Below are positions 30,891 through 39,598 of a stretch of 64,000 bases of DNA, one piece after another. The notes under the pieces were generated by a model, which did not search any database, had not been told where the DNA came from, and saw nothing but the letters and a program-made list of their open reading frames with translations. Positions within the stretch are counted from its first letter, which is position 1, and each line of letters starts with the position of its first letter. The position numbers and the translations under genes are program-made. This DNA is from Betaproteobacteria bacterium (GTDB lineage Bacteria > Pseudomonadota > Gammaproteobacteria > Burkholderiales > Rhodocyclaceae), in the NCBI GenBank assembly GCA_009782565.1, contig WRIU01000002.1:218470-282469 (forward strand). The letters are read 5' to 3'.

Positions 30891-31462
30891 GAATGCGCCC
30901 AGCACAAAAAACGCGTCATACCCAGGCAGGACAAATCGTGCTTGCCGCGATGGTGATGGCGTGCGGCGTCCTGGTCGCCGGTTGCGAGAACGACCAGGGA
31001 GACATCCAGAGCTGGATGCGCGAACAGGCTACAGGCATGCGCGGCGCGGTCAAGCCGTTGCCGGAAATCAAAATTTTTCCGGTCATTGATTATGTCGCTC
31101 TGGATGAACTGGAGCCGTTCAACGCAGCGCGCATTGAACCGGCCAAGCCGCAAAGGCTCCGCGCGGACGACCCGCGCCTCGACCCCGACAGGCAGCGCGA
31201 ACCGCTGGAAGCGTATCCGCTGGAGACCCTGAAGATGGTCGGTGTGCTTGGGAAGGGCAAGTCGATCCATGCGCTCGTCCAGGCCGACAAGGCGCTCTAC
31301 CAGGTGCGCGTCGGCAATTTCATAGGACGCAATTATGGAAAGGTCATCACTATCAGCCAGGATTCACTGGAACTTCAGGAATTGGTTGAGGATTTGAATG
31401 AAGGGTGGGTCGAACGAGTTACAACCGTACAGTTGCAAGAGCGGCAGGAGGCAGGAAAATGA
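30887..31462 (+). CDS. pilP: Type IV pilus lipoprotein PilP
   Basis: Inner-membrane lipoprotein that links PilN/PilO to the PilQ secretin. The lipobox is LVAGC (Cys about 33); a disordered Pro/Arg-rich segment follows, then a small beta domain (YPLETLKMVGVLGKGKSIHALVQ and VRVGNFIGRNYGKV), which is the HR/PilP fold. 191 aa. Overlaps pilO and pilQ by 4 bases each. Confidence 0.95.
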   Translation: MRMRPAQKTRHTQAGQIVLAAMVMACGVLVAGCENDQGDIQSWMREQATGMRGAVKPLPEIKIFPVIDYVALDELEPFNAARIEPAKPQRLRADDPRLDPDRQREPLEAYPLETLKMVGVLGKGKSIHALVQADKALYQVRVGNFIGRNYGKVITISQDSLELQELVEDLNEGWVERVTTVQLQERQEAGK

Positions 31463-33711
31463 AAACGAAAACAAGTGCACCGTCATTACTGATGACGGCA
31501 ATAGTGGGGTTCTCCATGCTCGGGTTCCCCGCGCAGGCACAGGCACAGGCGCAATTCCCGATTCAGGGGCAAGCCGTTGCCGCCCCCAACCTCAACAGCA
31601 TCAAGTCGTTCAATGTGGCCGATGACGGCGGCACGCTCTATGTGCGCCTGACTACGAAAACGCCTCTGAAGGCAACGCCGGCCAGCTTTACCGTGGCCAA
31701 CCCGCCCCGGATCGCGTTCGATTTTCCGGGCATGGCCAACGAGGTCGGTCAGAGCGTGCAAAGCGTCGAACGCGGCGATTTACGCAGCGTCAACATCGTA
31801 CAGGTCGGCGACCGCACCCGCATGGTGCTCAACATGGCCAAGCTCCTGTCCTACGATACCCGCGTCAACGGCAATACACTGACCATCGCCTTGACCCAGG
31901 GAGGCAATGCGGCATCTGCGCCGAGGCCAGCCGACACGCCCGCTGCCAGGGGGGCTGCGCCCGCGCCGGTACAGGTTGTTTCGGCACGGGTTGCGCCGCC
32001 ACGAGCCGCGTTGGGGCGCAGCGTCAATGACATCAACTTCCGGCGTGGCGACAGGGGCGAGGGCAGGGTCATCGTTCAACTCTCCAGCGCCGACGTTGGC
32101 GTTGATGTGCGCCAGCAGGGCGGAAAACTGGTTGTGAGTTTCCTCAAGGCGACATTGCCGGACAACCTCCGCCGCCGGTCGGACGTCACCGACTTCGGTA
32201 CGCCGGTGACGCAAATGCTTGCCGAGCAGCAGGGCGAAAACGTCCGCCTGACCGTGACGCCCACCGGGATGTGGGAACACAACGCCTACCAGAGCAGCGA
32301 TCAGTTCGTGCTGGAAGTCAAGCGTGTCGCCGAAGACCCCAACCGGCTCGTGCAAAGGGGCGGCGGGCGCGTCAAGTACGCGGGCGACAAACTCTCGCTA
32401 AATTTCCAGAACGTCGACGTGCGCTCGGTGTTGCAGGTCATCGCCGATTTCACCGACTTCAACATCGTCACGTCCGACTCCGTACAGGGCAACCTCACCC
32501 TGCGGTTGAAGGATGTCCCCTGGGATCAGGCACTGGACATCATCCTCCAGGCCAAGGGGCTGGACATGCGTAAGAACGGCAACGTGATCTGGATTGCCCC
32601 CGGCGAGGAACTCGCGGCGCGTGAAAAGATGATCAACGAGGCGCGCGCGCAGGTCGAAGAACTGGAGCCGCTGCAAACCGAGAGCTTCCAGATCAACTAC
32701 CACCGCGCTACGGAGATCACCAACTTCCTGCAAGCCAAGGGCCAGACCGTGTTGTCCAAGCGCGGCAGCGTGGTGGTCGATGACCGCAGCAACAAGGTTT
32801 TCGTGACCGATGTCGGTTCGCGCCTCGCCGATGTGCGCCGGGTCATCACCGAGATCGACATTGCGCCGAAGCAGGTGTTGATCGAAGCCCGCATCGTGGA
32901 GGCCAGCAAGGGCTTTGCGCGTGACCTCGGCGTGAAACTGGGCGGAGGCAGCAGAGGGCTGGCGAGTCTGGGCGGTGGCGCGAAAATCGGTTTCGGCCAT
33001 ACCAATTTCGCAAATTACGATTCCACCGACAAAACAATCACAGAGGCCGGACGCGGCGACCCGTACAACACGATTGCCTACTTCCCGCAGGGTGGTCGGC
33101 AGGATGGCGCTCCCGCCTGGAGCGGAAATGGTATAGCGAATGCGTTCGGAGCGCTTGGACTGACGCTCGTCAATAGCAGACTCACACGATTCCTGAATAT
33201 CGAGCTGCAAGCGCAGGAGTCGGACGGCAAGGCGCGCACCATCTCCAGCCCGCGCGTACTGACCGCCAATAACGTTGAAGCCTTGATCGAGCAGGGAACA
33301 GAGATTCCGTACCAGGAAGCGTCGAGTTCCGGAGCAACGAGTACCTCGTTCAAAAAAGCGGTGCTCGCGCTCAAGGTCAAGCCGCAAATCACGCCGGATG
33401 GCCGCCTGCAACTTGCCATCCAGGTGAACAAGGATCGCCCGATTCCCGACGTGACGGGAGCCATCGGCAGGGAGCCTCCGTTGGAGACCAAGAGCGTCAA
33501 GAGCGACGTGCTGATCGACAACGGTGGAACTGTGGTGATCGGCGGCATCTACTCCGACGAAGAAATCAGCAACATAACCAAGGTTCCGCTGCTGGGTGAC
33601 ATCCCCTTCCTCGGTCATCTCTTCCGTTCGACCAACAAGACGAAGAACGAAACAGAACTGCTGATCTTCGTAACACCGCGCATCGTCGATGAGGCTTTGA
33701 CCATGCGCTGA
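31459..33711 (+). CDS. pilQ: Type IV pilus secretin PilQ
   Basis: Outer-membrane ring through which the pilus passes. The start is the ATG at 31459, overlapping the pilP stop (ATGA). 750 aa: signal peptide ending in AQA; two AMIN domains (peptidoglycan binding; about 45-150 and 190-300); STN/N0 domain (VRSVLQVIADFTDFNIVTSD); secretin_N domain (FQINYHRATEITNFLQ); and the C-terminal secretin pore with ISSPRVLTANN, IEQGTEIPYQEASS and the terminal VPLLGDIPFLGHLFRS. A strong terminator follows. Confidence 0.97.
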   Translation: MKTKTSAPSLLMTAIVGFSMLGFPAQAQAQAQFPIQGQAVAAPNLNSIKSFNVADDGGTLYVRLTTKTPLKATPASFTVANPPRIAFDFPGMANEVGQSVQSVERGDLRSVNIVQVGDRTRMVLNMAKLLSYDTRVNGNTLTIALTQGGNAASAPRPADTPAARGAAPAPVQVVSARVAPPRAALGRSVNDINFRRGDRGEGRVIVQLSSADVGVDVRQQGGKLVVSFLKATLPDNLRRRSDVTDFGTPVTQMLAEQQGENVRLTVTPTGMWEHNAYQSSDQFVLEVKRVAEDPNRLVQRGGGRVKYAGDKLSLNFQNVDVRSVLQVIADFTDFNIVTSDSVQGNLTLRLKDVPWDQALDIILQAKGLDMRKNGNVIWIAPGEELAAREKMINEARAQVEELEPLQTESFQINYHRATEITNFLQAKGQTVLSKRGSVVVDDRSNKVFVTDVGSRLADVRRVITEIDIAPKQVLIEARIVEASKGFARDLGVKLGGGSRGLASLGGGAKIGFGHTNFANYDSTDKTITEAGRGDPYNTIAYFPQGGRQDGAPAWSGNGIANAFGALGLTLVNSRLTRFLNIELQAQESDGKARTISSPRVLTANNVEALIEQGTEIPYQEASSSGATSTSFKKAVLALKVKPQITPDGRLQLAIQVNKDRPIPDVTGAIGREPPLETKSVKSDVLIDNGGTVVIGGIYSDEEISNITKVPLLGDIPFLGHLFRSTNKTKNETELLIFVTPRIVDEALTMR

Positions 33712-33742
33712 ATCAAATAAGACGCCTCCACTGCTATGATGT

Positions 33743-33776
33743 AAGGCGGTGTCCCTTCGGGACGCCGCCTTTTTTC
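33743..33776 (+). terminator. Rho-independent terminator between pilQ and aroK
   Basis: AAGGCGGTGTCCC-TTC-GGGACGCCGCCTT is a 13-bp stem with a single G.U pair and a 3-base loop, followed by TTTT. It ends 19 bases before the aroK start, so aroK depends on read-through or on a promoter hidden in the pilQ end or the hairpin. Confidence 0.9.
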
Positions 33777-33794
33777 ATCTTTGCGAAAAAACAA

Positions 33795-34340
33795 GTGACC
33801 CGTTTGATTCTGATTGGGATGATGGGAGCCGGTAAAACGTCGGTGGGGCGCGAACTGGCCAGACGCCTGAACTTGCGTTTCGCCGACTGCGACCACGAAC
33901 TCATCGCGCGTACCGGCGTATCGGTTCCAATCATCTTCGAGATCGAAGGCGAGGCGGGTTTCCGGCGGCGCGAGTCGCGCCTGCTCGCCGAACTGCTCGA
34001 CGAACCCGACATCATCATTGCCACCGGCGGCGGCATCGTGCTCGACCCCGCCAATCGCGCCCTGCTCTCGGAGCGGGGAACCGTCATCTATCTCAACACG
34101 CCGCCTTCTGTCCTCTGGGAACGCACCCGGCGCGACCGCAACCGCCCGCTGCTCCAGGTCGAAGACCCGCGCGGGCGCATCGAGGAACTGTATCGCCAGC
34201 GCGACCCTCTGTACCGGGCAGTGGCCGACATCATCGTCGACGGCGAACATGGTTCTTGTTCGTCGATGGCAAGAAGGGTTGAAAAGGCGCTGGCCGAGCG
34301 CACGGTGAATGCGAACGGGAAACCCTTATGCGTGTCCTGA
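33795..34340 (+). CDS. aroK: Shikimate kinase
   Basis: Phosphorylates shikimate at the 3-hydroxyl with ATP. 181 aa starting with GTG ([22 protein letters not shown], containing the Walker A motif GMMGAGKT). The shikimate-binding [12 protein letters not shown] and FRRRESRLL segments and the adenine lid RDRNRPLL are visible. No Shine-Dalgarno sequence is apparent and the intrinsic terminator of pilQ ends just upstream, so expression may be leaderless or coupled to anti-termination. Overlaps aroB by 13 bases. Confidence 0.93.
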   Translation: MTRLILIGMMGAGKTSVGRELARRLNLRFADCDHELIARTGVSVPIIFEIEGEAGFRRRESRLLAELLDEPDIIIATGGGIVLDPANRALLSERGTVIYLNTPPSVLWERTRRDRNRPLLQVEDPRGRIEELYRQRDPLYRAVADIIVDGEHGSCSSMARRVEKALAERTVNANGKPLCVS

Positions 34341-35416
34341 ATGTCGAACTGGGCGCGCGCAGCTATCCCATCCACATCGGGGCGGGCCTGATCGACCGCG
34401 CGGAACTTTTCCTTCCCCACCTGCGATCACGCAAGCTTGCAATCGTGACAAACGAAGTGGTCGGGCCGCTTTACCTTGAGCGCCTGTGCGCGGGGTTTGC
34501 CCGCGTGGACACGGGCGTGGAAATCGTCCCCATCATCCTGCCTGACGGCGAAGCGTATAAAGAGTGGCAGACCCTCAACACGATTTTCGATGCCCTGTCG
34601 AGTGGGCATTGCGAGCGATCCTCCACCCTCATTGCCCTTGGCGGCGGCGTGGTGGGCGATATGGGAGGGTTCGCGGCGGCGTGCTGGCAGCGGGGCATGC
34701 CCTTCATCCAGATACCGACCACGCTGCTCGCGCAAGTGGATTCCTCGGTGGGCGGCAAGACCGCGATCAACCACCCGCAAGGCAAGAACATGATCGGGGC
34801 CTTCTACCAGCCGCGCCTGGTGCTGGCAGATACCGCAACGCTCGACACCTTGCCGGAGCGGGAATTTTCAGCGGGGCTGGCCGAAGTCATCAAATACGGC
34901 CTGATTCGTGACGCCGCGTTTTTCGATTGGCTGGAACAGAACATCGACGCCCTGCGCGCCCTTGACGCCGGGGCGCTTGCCTGGGCCATCGAGCGTTCCT
35001 GCCGCAACAAGGCGGAAGTCGTCGCTGCCGACGAAACTGAGCAGGGGGAGCGGGCGCTTCTCAACCTTGGGCACACCTTCGGCCATGCGATTGAAACCGG
35101 CCTCGGCTACGGGCAATGGCTGCACGGCGAGGGCGTGGCCGCCGGTACGATGATGGCGGCAGAACTCTCCCGCCATCTCGGGTGGATCGGCGGCGGCGAT
35201 GTGGCGCGCATCGAACGCCTGTTCGAGCGTGCCGGGCTACCCACATACGGCCCGGCTTTGGGGACGTCGCGTTACCTGGAATGGATGGCGCACGACAAGA
35301 AAGTCGAAGCGGGCAAACTGCGTTTTGTACTCTTGCGCGGCATCGGGCAAGCCGTGATAACGGGCGATGTCGAAATGAGCGATGTCCGCGCGGCGATTGA
35401 GGCGCGTTGCCGGTGA
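34328..35416 (+). CDS. aroB: 3-dehydroquinate synthase
   Basis: Converts DAHP to 3-dehydroquinate using NAD and a divalent metal, the second step of the shikimate pathway. 362 aa. Key segments: [23 protein letters not shown]-binding [40 protein letters not shown], and the metal-ligand region [12 protein letters not shown] with LHGEGVAAG. Translationally coupled to aroK through a 13-base overlap; dgt follows 8 bases later. Confidence 0.97.
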   Translation: MRVLNVELGARSYPIHIGAGLIDRAELFLPHLRSRKLAIVTNEVVGPLYLERLCAGFARVDTGVEIVPIILPDGEAYKEWQTLNTIFDALSSGHCERSSTLIALGGGVVGDMGGFAAACWQRGMPFIQIPTTLLAQVDSSVGGKTAINHPQGKNMIGAFYQPRLVLADTATLDTLPEREFSAGLAEVIKYGLIRDAAFFDWLEQNIDALRALDAGALAWAIERSCRNKAEVVAADETEQGERALLNLGHTFGHAIETGLGYGQWLHGEGVAAGTMMAAELSRHLGWIGGGDVARIERLFERAGLPTYGPALGTSRYLEWMAHDKKVEAGKLRFVLLRGIGQAVITGDVEMSDVRAAIEARCR

Positions 35417-35424
35417 GGTGAGGC

Positions 35425-36582
35425 ATGGAAAAACTCGCACCTTACGCCGTCACCGAATCCGTTTCCCGTGGCCGTTGCCATACCGAGCCGCCGCCGCGCG
35501 AGCGCGGCGAATTCCAGCGCGACCGCGACCGCATCATCCACTCGACGGCTTTTCGTCGGCTCGAATACAAGACCCAGGTTTTCATCAATCACGAGGGCGA
35601 CCTGTTCCGCACCCGTCTGACCCATAGCCTGGAAGTGGCGCAGTTGTCGCGTTCCATTGCCCGCGCGCTGGGACTCAACGAAGAACTGATCGAGGCCGTC
35701 GCTTTGGCGCATGACCTTGGGCACACGCCCTTCGGGCATGCCGGGCAGGACGAGTTGAATATCTGCATGGAAGCCTTCGGCGGCTTCGAGCACAACCTGC
35801 AATCGCTACGCATCGTCGACACGCTCGAAGAGCGTTACGCGGCTTTCGACGGGCTTAACCTGATGTTCGATACGCGGGAAGGCATCCTCAAACATTGTTC
35901 TCCGGCCAATGCCCATACCCTCGGCGAACTTGGGCGGCGTTTCATCGAAAAAACGCGGCCTTCGCTCGAAGCGCAGATCGTCAACCTCACCGACGAGATG
36001 GCCTACAGCAACCACGATGTCGACGACGGCCTGCGTTCGGGGCTGCTGCGCCTCGAACAGCTCGACGCGGTGGCAATTTTCGCGCAGTGCCGCCGCGAGG
36101 CCGAGGCGCGCTGGCCGGGATTGGCCGGGCGGCGGCTGGTGCATGAAACCATCCGCCGCATGATCGACGCCTTGGCGCTCGACCTCATCACCCAGACACG
36201 CGCCAACATCGCGCAGAAGGGGGTGGAGACGCTCGACGATGTGTACGCCGCCCAGACGCTGGCGGAGTATTCCGGGGAGATGCGACAGAAGTTGCGAGAG
36301 CTGAAAACCTTCCTGTTCGACAACCTCTATCGCCACGAGCGGGTCTTGAGCATGAGCGACAAGGCGCGTCGCGTCATTGCCGACCTGTTCGCGGCCTACA
36401 TGGCCGATCCGGGTTTGCTGCCGCCTCAGCATCGCGCGCGCGCGCAATCCGGCTCCGACTCCGACAAGGCGCGCGCCATCGCGGACTACATTGCCGGGAT
36501 GACTGACCGTTACGCGATGAAGGAGCACCGGCGTCTGCACGGCGAAGCCGATGGCTTGCGCGGTGATAACGGTCTGCTGTGA
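35425..36582 (+). CDS. dgt: dGTPase-like HD-domain phosphohydrolase
   Basis: Deoxynucleoside triphosphate triphosphohydrolase family (dNTP to deoxynucleoside plus tripolyphosphate). 385 aa, the shorter dGTPase-like class. The HD metal site is intact: [28 protein letters not shown] with His 67, and [15 protein letters not shown] with His-Asp 96-97. The aroK-aroB-dgt order is common in betaproteobacteria. Substrate preference cannot be told from sequence. Confidence 0.92.
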   Translation: MEKLAPYAVTESVSRGRCHTEPPPRERGEFQRDRDRIIHSTAFRRLEYKTQVFINHEGDLFRTRLTHSLEVAQLSRSIARALGLNEELIEAVALAHDLGHTPFGHAGQDELNICMEAFGGFEHNLQSLRIVDTLEERYAAFDGLNLMFDTREGILKHCSPANAHTLGELGRRFIEKTRPSLEAQIVNLTDEMAYSNHDVDDGLRSGLLRLEQLDAVAIFAQCRREAEARWPGLAGRRLVHETIRRMIDALALDLITQTRANIAQKGVETLDDVYAAQTLAEYSGEMRQKLRELKTFLFDNLYRHERVLSMSDKARRVIADLFAAYMADPGLLPPQHRARAQSGSDSDKARAIADYIAGMTDRYAMKEHRRLHGEADGLRGDNGLL

Positions 36583-36636
36583 ATACGTTCTAAAAATCCG
36601 TCGGGATCAGTGTTGCTGCGCGTGCCCCCCGGTTTT

Positions 36637-36713
36637 TGGCGCGCCCGGAAGGATTCGAACCTCCTACCCCTTGGTTCGTAGCCAAGTACTCTATCCAGAT
36701 GAGCTACGGGCGC
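36637..36713 (-). tRNA. tRNA-Arg (anticodon ACG)
   Basis: The reverse strand folds into a full cloverleaf: acceptor GCGCCCG/CGGGCGC, D-arm GCTC...GAGT, anticodon stem CTTGG/CCAAG around loop CTACGAA (anticodon ACG, normally edited to ICG and reading CGU/CGC/CGA), T-loop TTCGAAT, discriminator G and an encoded CCA end. 77 nt including CCA. Confidence 0.97.
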
Positions 36714-36732
36714 TTTTCGAGTGAAGCGCGTC

Positions 36733-36760
36733 ATTATATGGTGGGGAGGCTGAATGTCAA
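36733..36760 (-). promoter_or_regulatory. Consensus promoter of tRNA-Arg
   Basis: On the reverse strand, perfect TTGACA and perfect TATAAT are separated by 16 bp, placing the transcription start about 13 bases before the mature tRNA 5' end. It is the closest match to the sigma-70 consensus that I found in the window. Confidence 0.88.
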
Positions 36761-36821
36761 CCGCCGCGCCGCTTTGCCTGTGTGAATCATCTCGGTTTGA
36801 GCGGTTTTGCCCGTTCAAAGG

Positions 36822-36856
36822 AAAAAAGCGCGCAACCGTAAAGTTGCGCGCTTTTT
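36822..36856 (-). terminator. Rho-independent terminator of mdh
   Basis: GCGCGCAAC and GTTGCGCGC form a perfect 9-bp stem with a 6-base loop, flanked by A6 on the left and T5 on the right. It ends the reverse-strand mdh transcript 25 bases after its stop codon and is potentially bidirectional. Confidence 0.9.
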
Positions 36857-36880
36857 GCAGGAACGACCTTCAATCGGAAC

Positions 36881-37873
36881 TCAGCCGAGCAGGTCTTTTA
36901 CGCCGTCGCGCTCTTCGAGCAATTCGTTGAGCGTTTTGGTCATGCGCTCGCGCGAGAACTCGTCGATGTTTAGCCCTTGGACGATTTTGTATTCGCCGTT
37001 TTCGGTCGTGGTCGGGAAGCCATAGACGATGCCTTCAGGAATGCCGTAGGAACCGTCGGAGGGCACGCCCATCGTGACCCATTCGCCCTTCGAGCCGAGT
37101 ACCCAGTCGCGGATGTGGTCGATTGCGGCATTGGCTGCCGAAGCCGCCGAGGAGAGCCCGCGCGCTTCGATGATTGCTGCACCGCGTTTGCCGACAGTGG
37201 GCAGGAAGGTGTCCTTGTTCCAGGCGTCGTCGTTGATGAGGCTCTTGACGTTGTCGCCATTGGAGGTGACAAAACGGTAATCGGCGTACATGGTGGGCGA
37301 GTGGTTGCCCCACACCACCAGGTTTTTCAGGCTGGAAACCGCACGGTCGGTCTTGGCGGCCAGTTGAGACAGGGCGCGGTTGTGGTCGAGGCGCAGCATG
37401 CCGGTGAAGTTTTTGGCCGGGATGCGGCCGTACTTCAGCGCGATTTCCTTGGCGATGTACGCATTGGTGTTGCAGGGGTTGCCGACGACCAGCACCTTGC
37501 AGTTGGGGTCGGCATACTGGCCGATGGCCGCGCCCTGCACGGTGAATATCTTGGCGTTTTCAGTCAGCAAGTCCTTGCGTTCCATGCCGGGGCCGCGCGG
37601 TCGCGCGCCGACCAGCAGGGCGACCTGGGCGTCCTTGAAGGCGACGTTGGGATCGTCAGTCGGGATGACGCCTGCCAGAAGCGGGAAAGCGCAGTCGTCC
37701 AACTCCATGATGACGCCCTGGAGGGCTTTTTGAGCCTGAGGCAAGTCGAGCAGTTGCAGGATGACAGGTTGATCCTTGCCGAGCATCTCGCCGCTGGCGA
37801 TGCGGAACAGCAGGCTGTAACCGATTTGACCGGCAGCGCCGGTGACGGCAACGCGAATAGGGGCCTTACTCAT
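36881..37873 (-). CDS. mdh: Malate dehydrogenase (NAD, type 2)
   Basis: Interconverts malate and oxaloacetate in the TCA cycle. 330 aa, the length of the actinobacterial/betaproteobacterial type 2 enzymes. NAD-binding [16 protein letters not shown]; mobile-loop [13 protein letters not shown] with substrate arginines; [15 protein letters not shown]; and catalytic [13 protein letters not shown] with the His. Divergent from the GntR regulator gene; the shared intergenic region has tandem operator-like repeats. Its ribosome site GGAGGAACC is strong. Confidence 0.97.
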   Translation of the reverse strand: MSKAPIRVAVTGAAGQIGYSLLFRIASGEMLGKDQPVILQLLDLPQAQKALQGVIMELDDCAFPLLAGVIPTDDPNVAFKDAQVALLVGARPRGPGMERKDLLTENAKIFTVQGAAIGQYADPNCKVLVVGNPCNTNAYIAKEIALKYGRIPAKNFTGMLRLDHNRALSQLAAKTDRAVSSLKNLVVWGNHSPTMYADYRFVTSNGDNVKSLINDDAWNKDTFLPTVGKRGAAIIEARGLSSAASAANAAIDHIRDWVLGSKGEWVTMGVPSDGSYGIPEGIVYGFPTTTENGEYKIVQGLNIDEFSRERMTKTLNELLEERDGVKDLLG

Positions 37874-37972
37874 GGAGGTTCCTCCCTCTGTGTGTGGTAT
37901 GCGGGAAAGATCTTACGCCATACGCCGTATGATAGCTATATGGCAGGGGTGCAAATGCTAATTATAGATGGT

Positions 37973-38001
37973 TTGTGCTGTCAATTTATATCTTATATAA
38001 A
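37973..38001 (+). promoter_or_regulatory. Candidate promoter of gntR (and possibly sdh)
   Basis: TTGTGC-17 bp-TATAAA. The -10 lies inside the first copy of the tandem 16-bp repeat, so a protein bound there would block it. On the opposite strand, toward mdh, a TTGACA (37979-37984) and a TATAAT (37961-37966) are also present but are only 12 bp apart, so the exact mdh promoter is unclear. Confidence 0.4.
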
Positions 38002-38019
38002 ACATATCATATATAAACC
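37988..38019. repeat. Tandem 16-bp operator-like repeat between mdh and gntR
   Basis: ATATCTTATATAAAAC is followed without a gap by ATATCATATATAAACC; 14 of 16 positions are identical, and each contains a TATATA core. The core TCTTATATAAAA is found again upstream of odhA at 43960-43971. The location between divergent mdh and gntR, over the forward -10, suggests autoregulation by the GntR protein. Confidence 0.6.
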
Positions 38020-38055
38020 ATGGACGTTTTTTATTTTTTATGTTCCAATACGCAG

Positions 38056-38787
38056 ATGGCACAGATATCTCCTACCTTCAGTCCGCTTTATCAGCAGATC
38101 AAAGGGTTGATCTTGCAGGCGCTCGAATCCGGGGAATGGCGTCCGGGGCAGGTCATTCCCAGTGAGCAGGAGTTGGCCGCGCGCTTCAACGTCTCGCAGG
38201 GGACGGTACGCAAGGCTATCGACGAGATGGCGGCGGAAAACATCCTGGTTCGCAGGCAGGGTCGGGGTACTTACGTGGCCTCGCACACTGACCCTCGGCA
38301 GATGTTCCGTTTTTTGCGGTTGCTTCCTGAAAGCGGGGAATTGCTTACCCATCCGAAGAGCATTCCCGTCGACTGCTGGCGCGCCAAGGCCGGACAGGAA
38401 GCAGCTCGCATACTGTCCATCGAGCAGGGTGCGCCGATCATCATCGTGCGCCGGGTACTGCAATTCGGGCATAAACCCATCGTGGCCGATGAAATCTATC
38501 TGCCAGAGGAACTCTACCAGGGCTTGAACATGGAGATGCTGCAAGCCTGGAGCAGTTCGCTGTACTCGCTGTTCGAGACGCGCTTCGGGCTCCGCATGAT
38601 CCGCGCCCAGGAGCGCATCCGTGCCGTAGCCGCCGACCGTGCAGCGGCTGAGTTGCTCCAGGTGAAGGAGGGCATGCCATTGCTGTCAGTCGAGCGGGTA
38701 ACCTACACTTATGGGGATAAACCGGTGGAATGGCGGCGGGGGGTGTATTCTACGAGCGAGTACTACTATCTAAACGATCTCGCTTAA
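38056..38787 (+). CDS. GntR/HutC-family transcriptional regulator with UTRA domain
   Basis: DNA-binding regulator: winged helix at residues about 5-72 (SPLYQQIKGLILQALESGEW, IPSEQELAARFNVSQGTVRKA, RRQGRGTYVA) followed by a UTRA ligand-binding domain (about 90-240, ending EWRRGVYSTSEYYYLND). 243 aa from the ATG at 38056; an upstream in-frame ATG at 38020 is possible but would start inside the operator region. Located between mdh and sdhCDAB, so it probably controls TCA-cycle genes in response to a carboxylate or related metabolite; the ligand is unknown. Confidence 0.88.
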   Translation: MAQISPTFSPLYQQIKGLILQALESGEWRPGQVIPSEQELAARFNVSQGTVRKAIDEMAAENILVRRQGRGTYVASHTDPRQMFRFLRLLPESGELLTHPKSIPVDCWRAKAGQEAARILSIEQGAPIIIVRRVLQFGHKPIVADEIYLPEELYQGLNMEMLQAWSSSLYSLFETRFGLRMIRAQERIRAVAADRAAAELLQVKEGMPLLSVERVTYTYGDKPVEWRRGVYSTSEYYYLNDLA

Positions 38788-38811
38788 CGTTTTATCCTAT
38801 TCTGATGGGTT

Positions 38812-38833
38812 TAACGGGGTTTCCGTTATTTTT
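38812..38833 (+). terminator. Hairpin terminator/attenuator between gntR and sdhC
   Basis: TAACGG-GGTTT-CCGTTA is a perfect 6-bp stem with a 5-base loop, followed by TTTTTG and a further T-rich stretch. It lies 29 bases before sdhC and could limit read-through from gntR into the sdh operon. Confidence 0.45.
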
Positions 38834-38861
38834 GTTTCGTTTTTTCGTGGGGAGAGGCTTC

Positions 38862-39248
38862 ATGACTGAAGCAACTGTACGTGAAAGGCCAAAACATCTG
38901 GCTATCTGGCAGATACATTTTCCGCTTCCGGCGATTGTATCCATTTTGCATCGGATTAGCGGAGCGGGGCTTTTCCTGTTCTTACCGTTTCTGATCTGTC
39001 TGCTCGACAAGAGCCTGCTCAGTTCCGATTCGTTCGAGGGGTTCAGGGCGGTCATTGCCCATCCGCTGGCGAAACTCGTCCTGCTGGGTCTGTTGTGGGC
39101 GTACCTGCACCACTTCTGTGCCGGTATTCGCTACCTGTTCCTCGATATTGACAAAGGACTGGATTTGCCGTGCGCGCGCAAGTCCGCAGTGGCTGTCGTG
39201 ATTGTGAGTTTGTCGCTGACTGTCGTGATCGGAGGGGTATTATGGTGA
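38862..39248 (+). CDS. sdhC: Succinate dehydrogenase cytochrome b556 subunit
   Basis: Membrane anchor of complex II; with SdhD binds heme b and the quinone. The start is the ATG at 38862 (MTEATVRERPKHLAIWQIHF) after GGGGAGAGG. 128 aa, three helices. The ILHRISGAGLF signature (quinone-site Ser/Arg region) and the heme-ligand His in LHHFCAGIRYLFLD are visible. Overlaps sdhD by 7 bases. Confidence 0.95.
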   Translation: MTEATVRERPKHLAIWQIHFPLPAIVSILHRISGAGLFLFLPFLICLLDKSLLSSDSFEGFRAVIAHPLAKLVLLGLLWAYLHHFCAGIRYLFLDIDKGLDLPCARKSAVAVVIVSLSLTVVIGGVLW

Positions 39249-39598
39249 AACGTCTCGCTATAGGCGCGCATTACGGCCTGAAAGATTGGCTCATACAGCG
39301 TGTGACCGCCATTTATATGGCGCTCTTTACGCTCGTTTTTGCCGCTTTGCTCCTCTTTTGCTTGCCTGAGTTCAGCTATGAGGCGTGGTCGGGGCTGTTC
39401 TCGTCGACGAGCGTCAAGTTCTTCTCCTTCCTGTTTATTGTGTCGCTTTGCTATCACGCCTGGATTGGCGTGCGCGATATTTGGATGGATTATGTCAAAC
39501 ATGCCGGGTTGCGGCTGGCACTGCACCTGGTTGTCCTTTTCCTGCTCGTCGGTTATGTCGGATGGGCCGTGCGGATTCTCTGGAGGTTGTCAGCGTGA
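39242..39598 (+). CDS. sdhD: Succinate dehydrogenase hydrophobic membrane anchor subunit
   Basis: Second membrane anchor of complex II. 118 aa with three helices. The N-terminal [16 protein letters not shown] and the segment [19 protein letters not shown] match SdhD, including the heme-side His and the Asp-Tyr near the quinone site. The start at 39242 overlaps sdhC; its TGA overlaps the GTG start of sdhA. Confidence 0.94.
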   Translation: MVKRLAIGAHYGLKDWLIQRVTAIYMALFTLVFAALLLFCLPEFSYEAWSGLFSSTSVKFFSFLFIVSLCYHAWIGVRDIWMDYVKHAGLRLALHLVVLFLLVGYVGWAVRILWRLSA

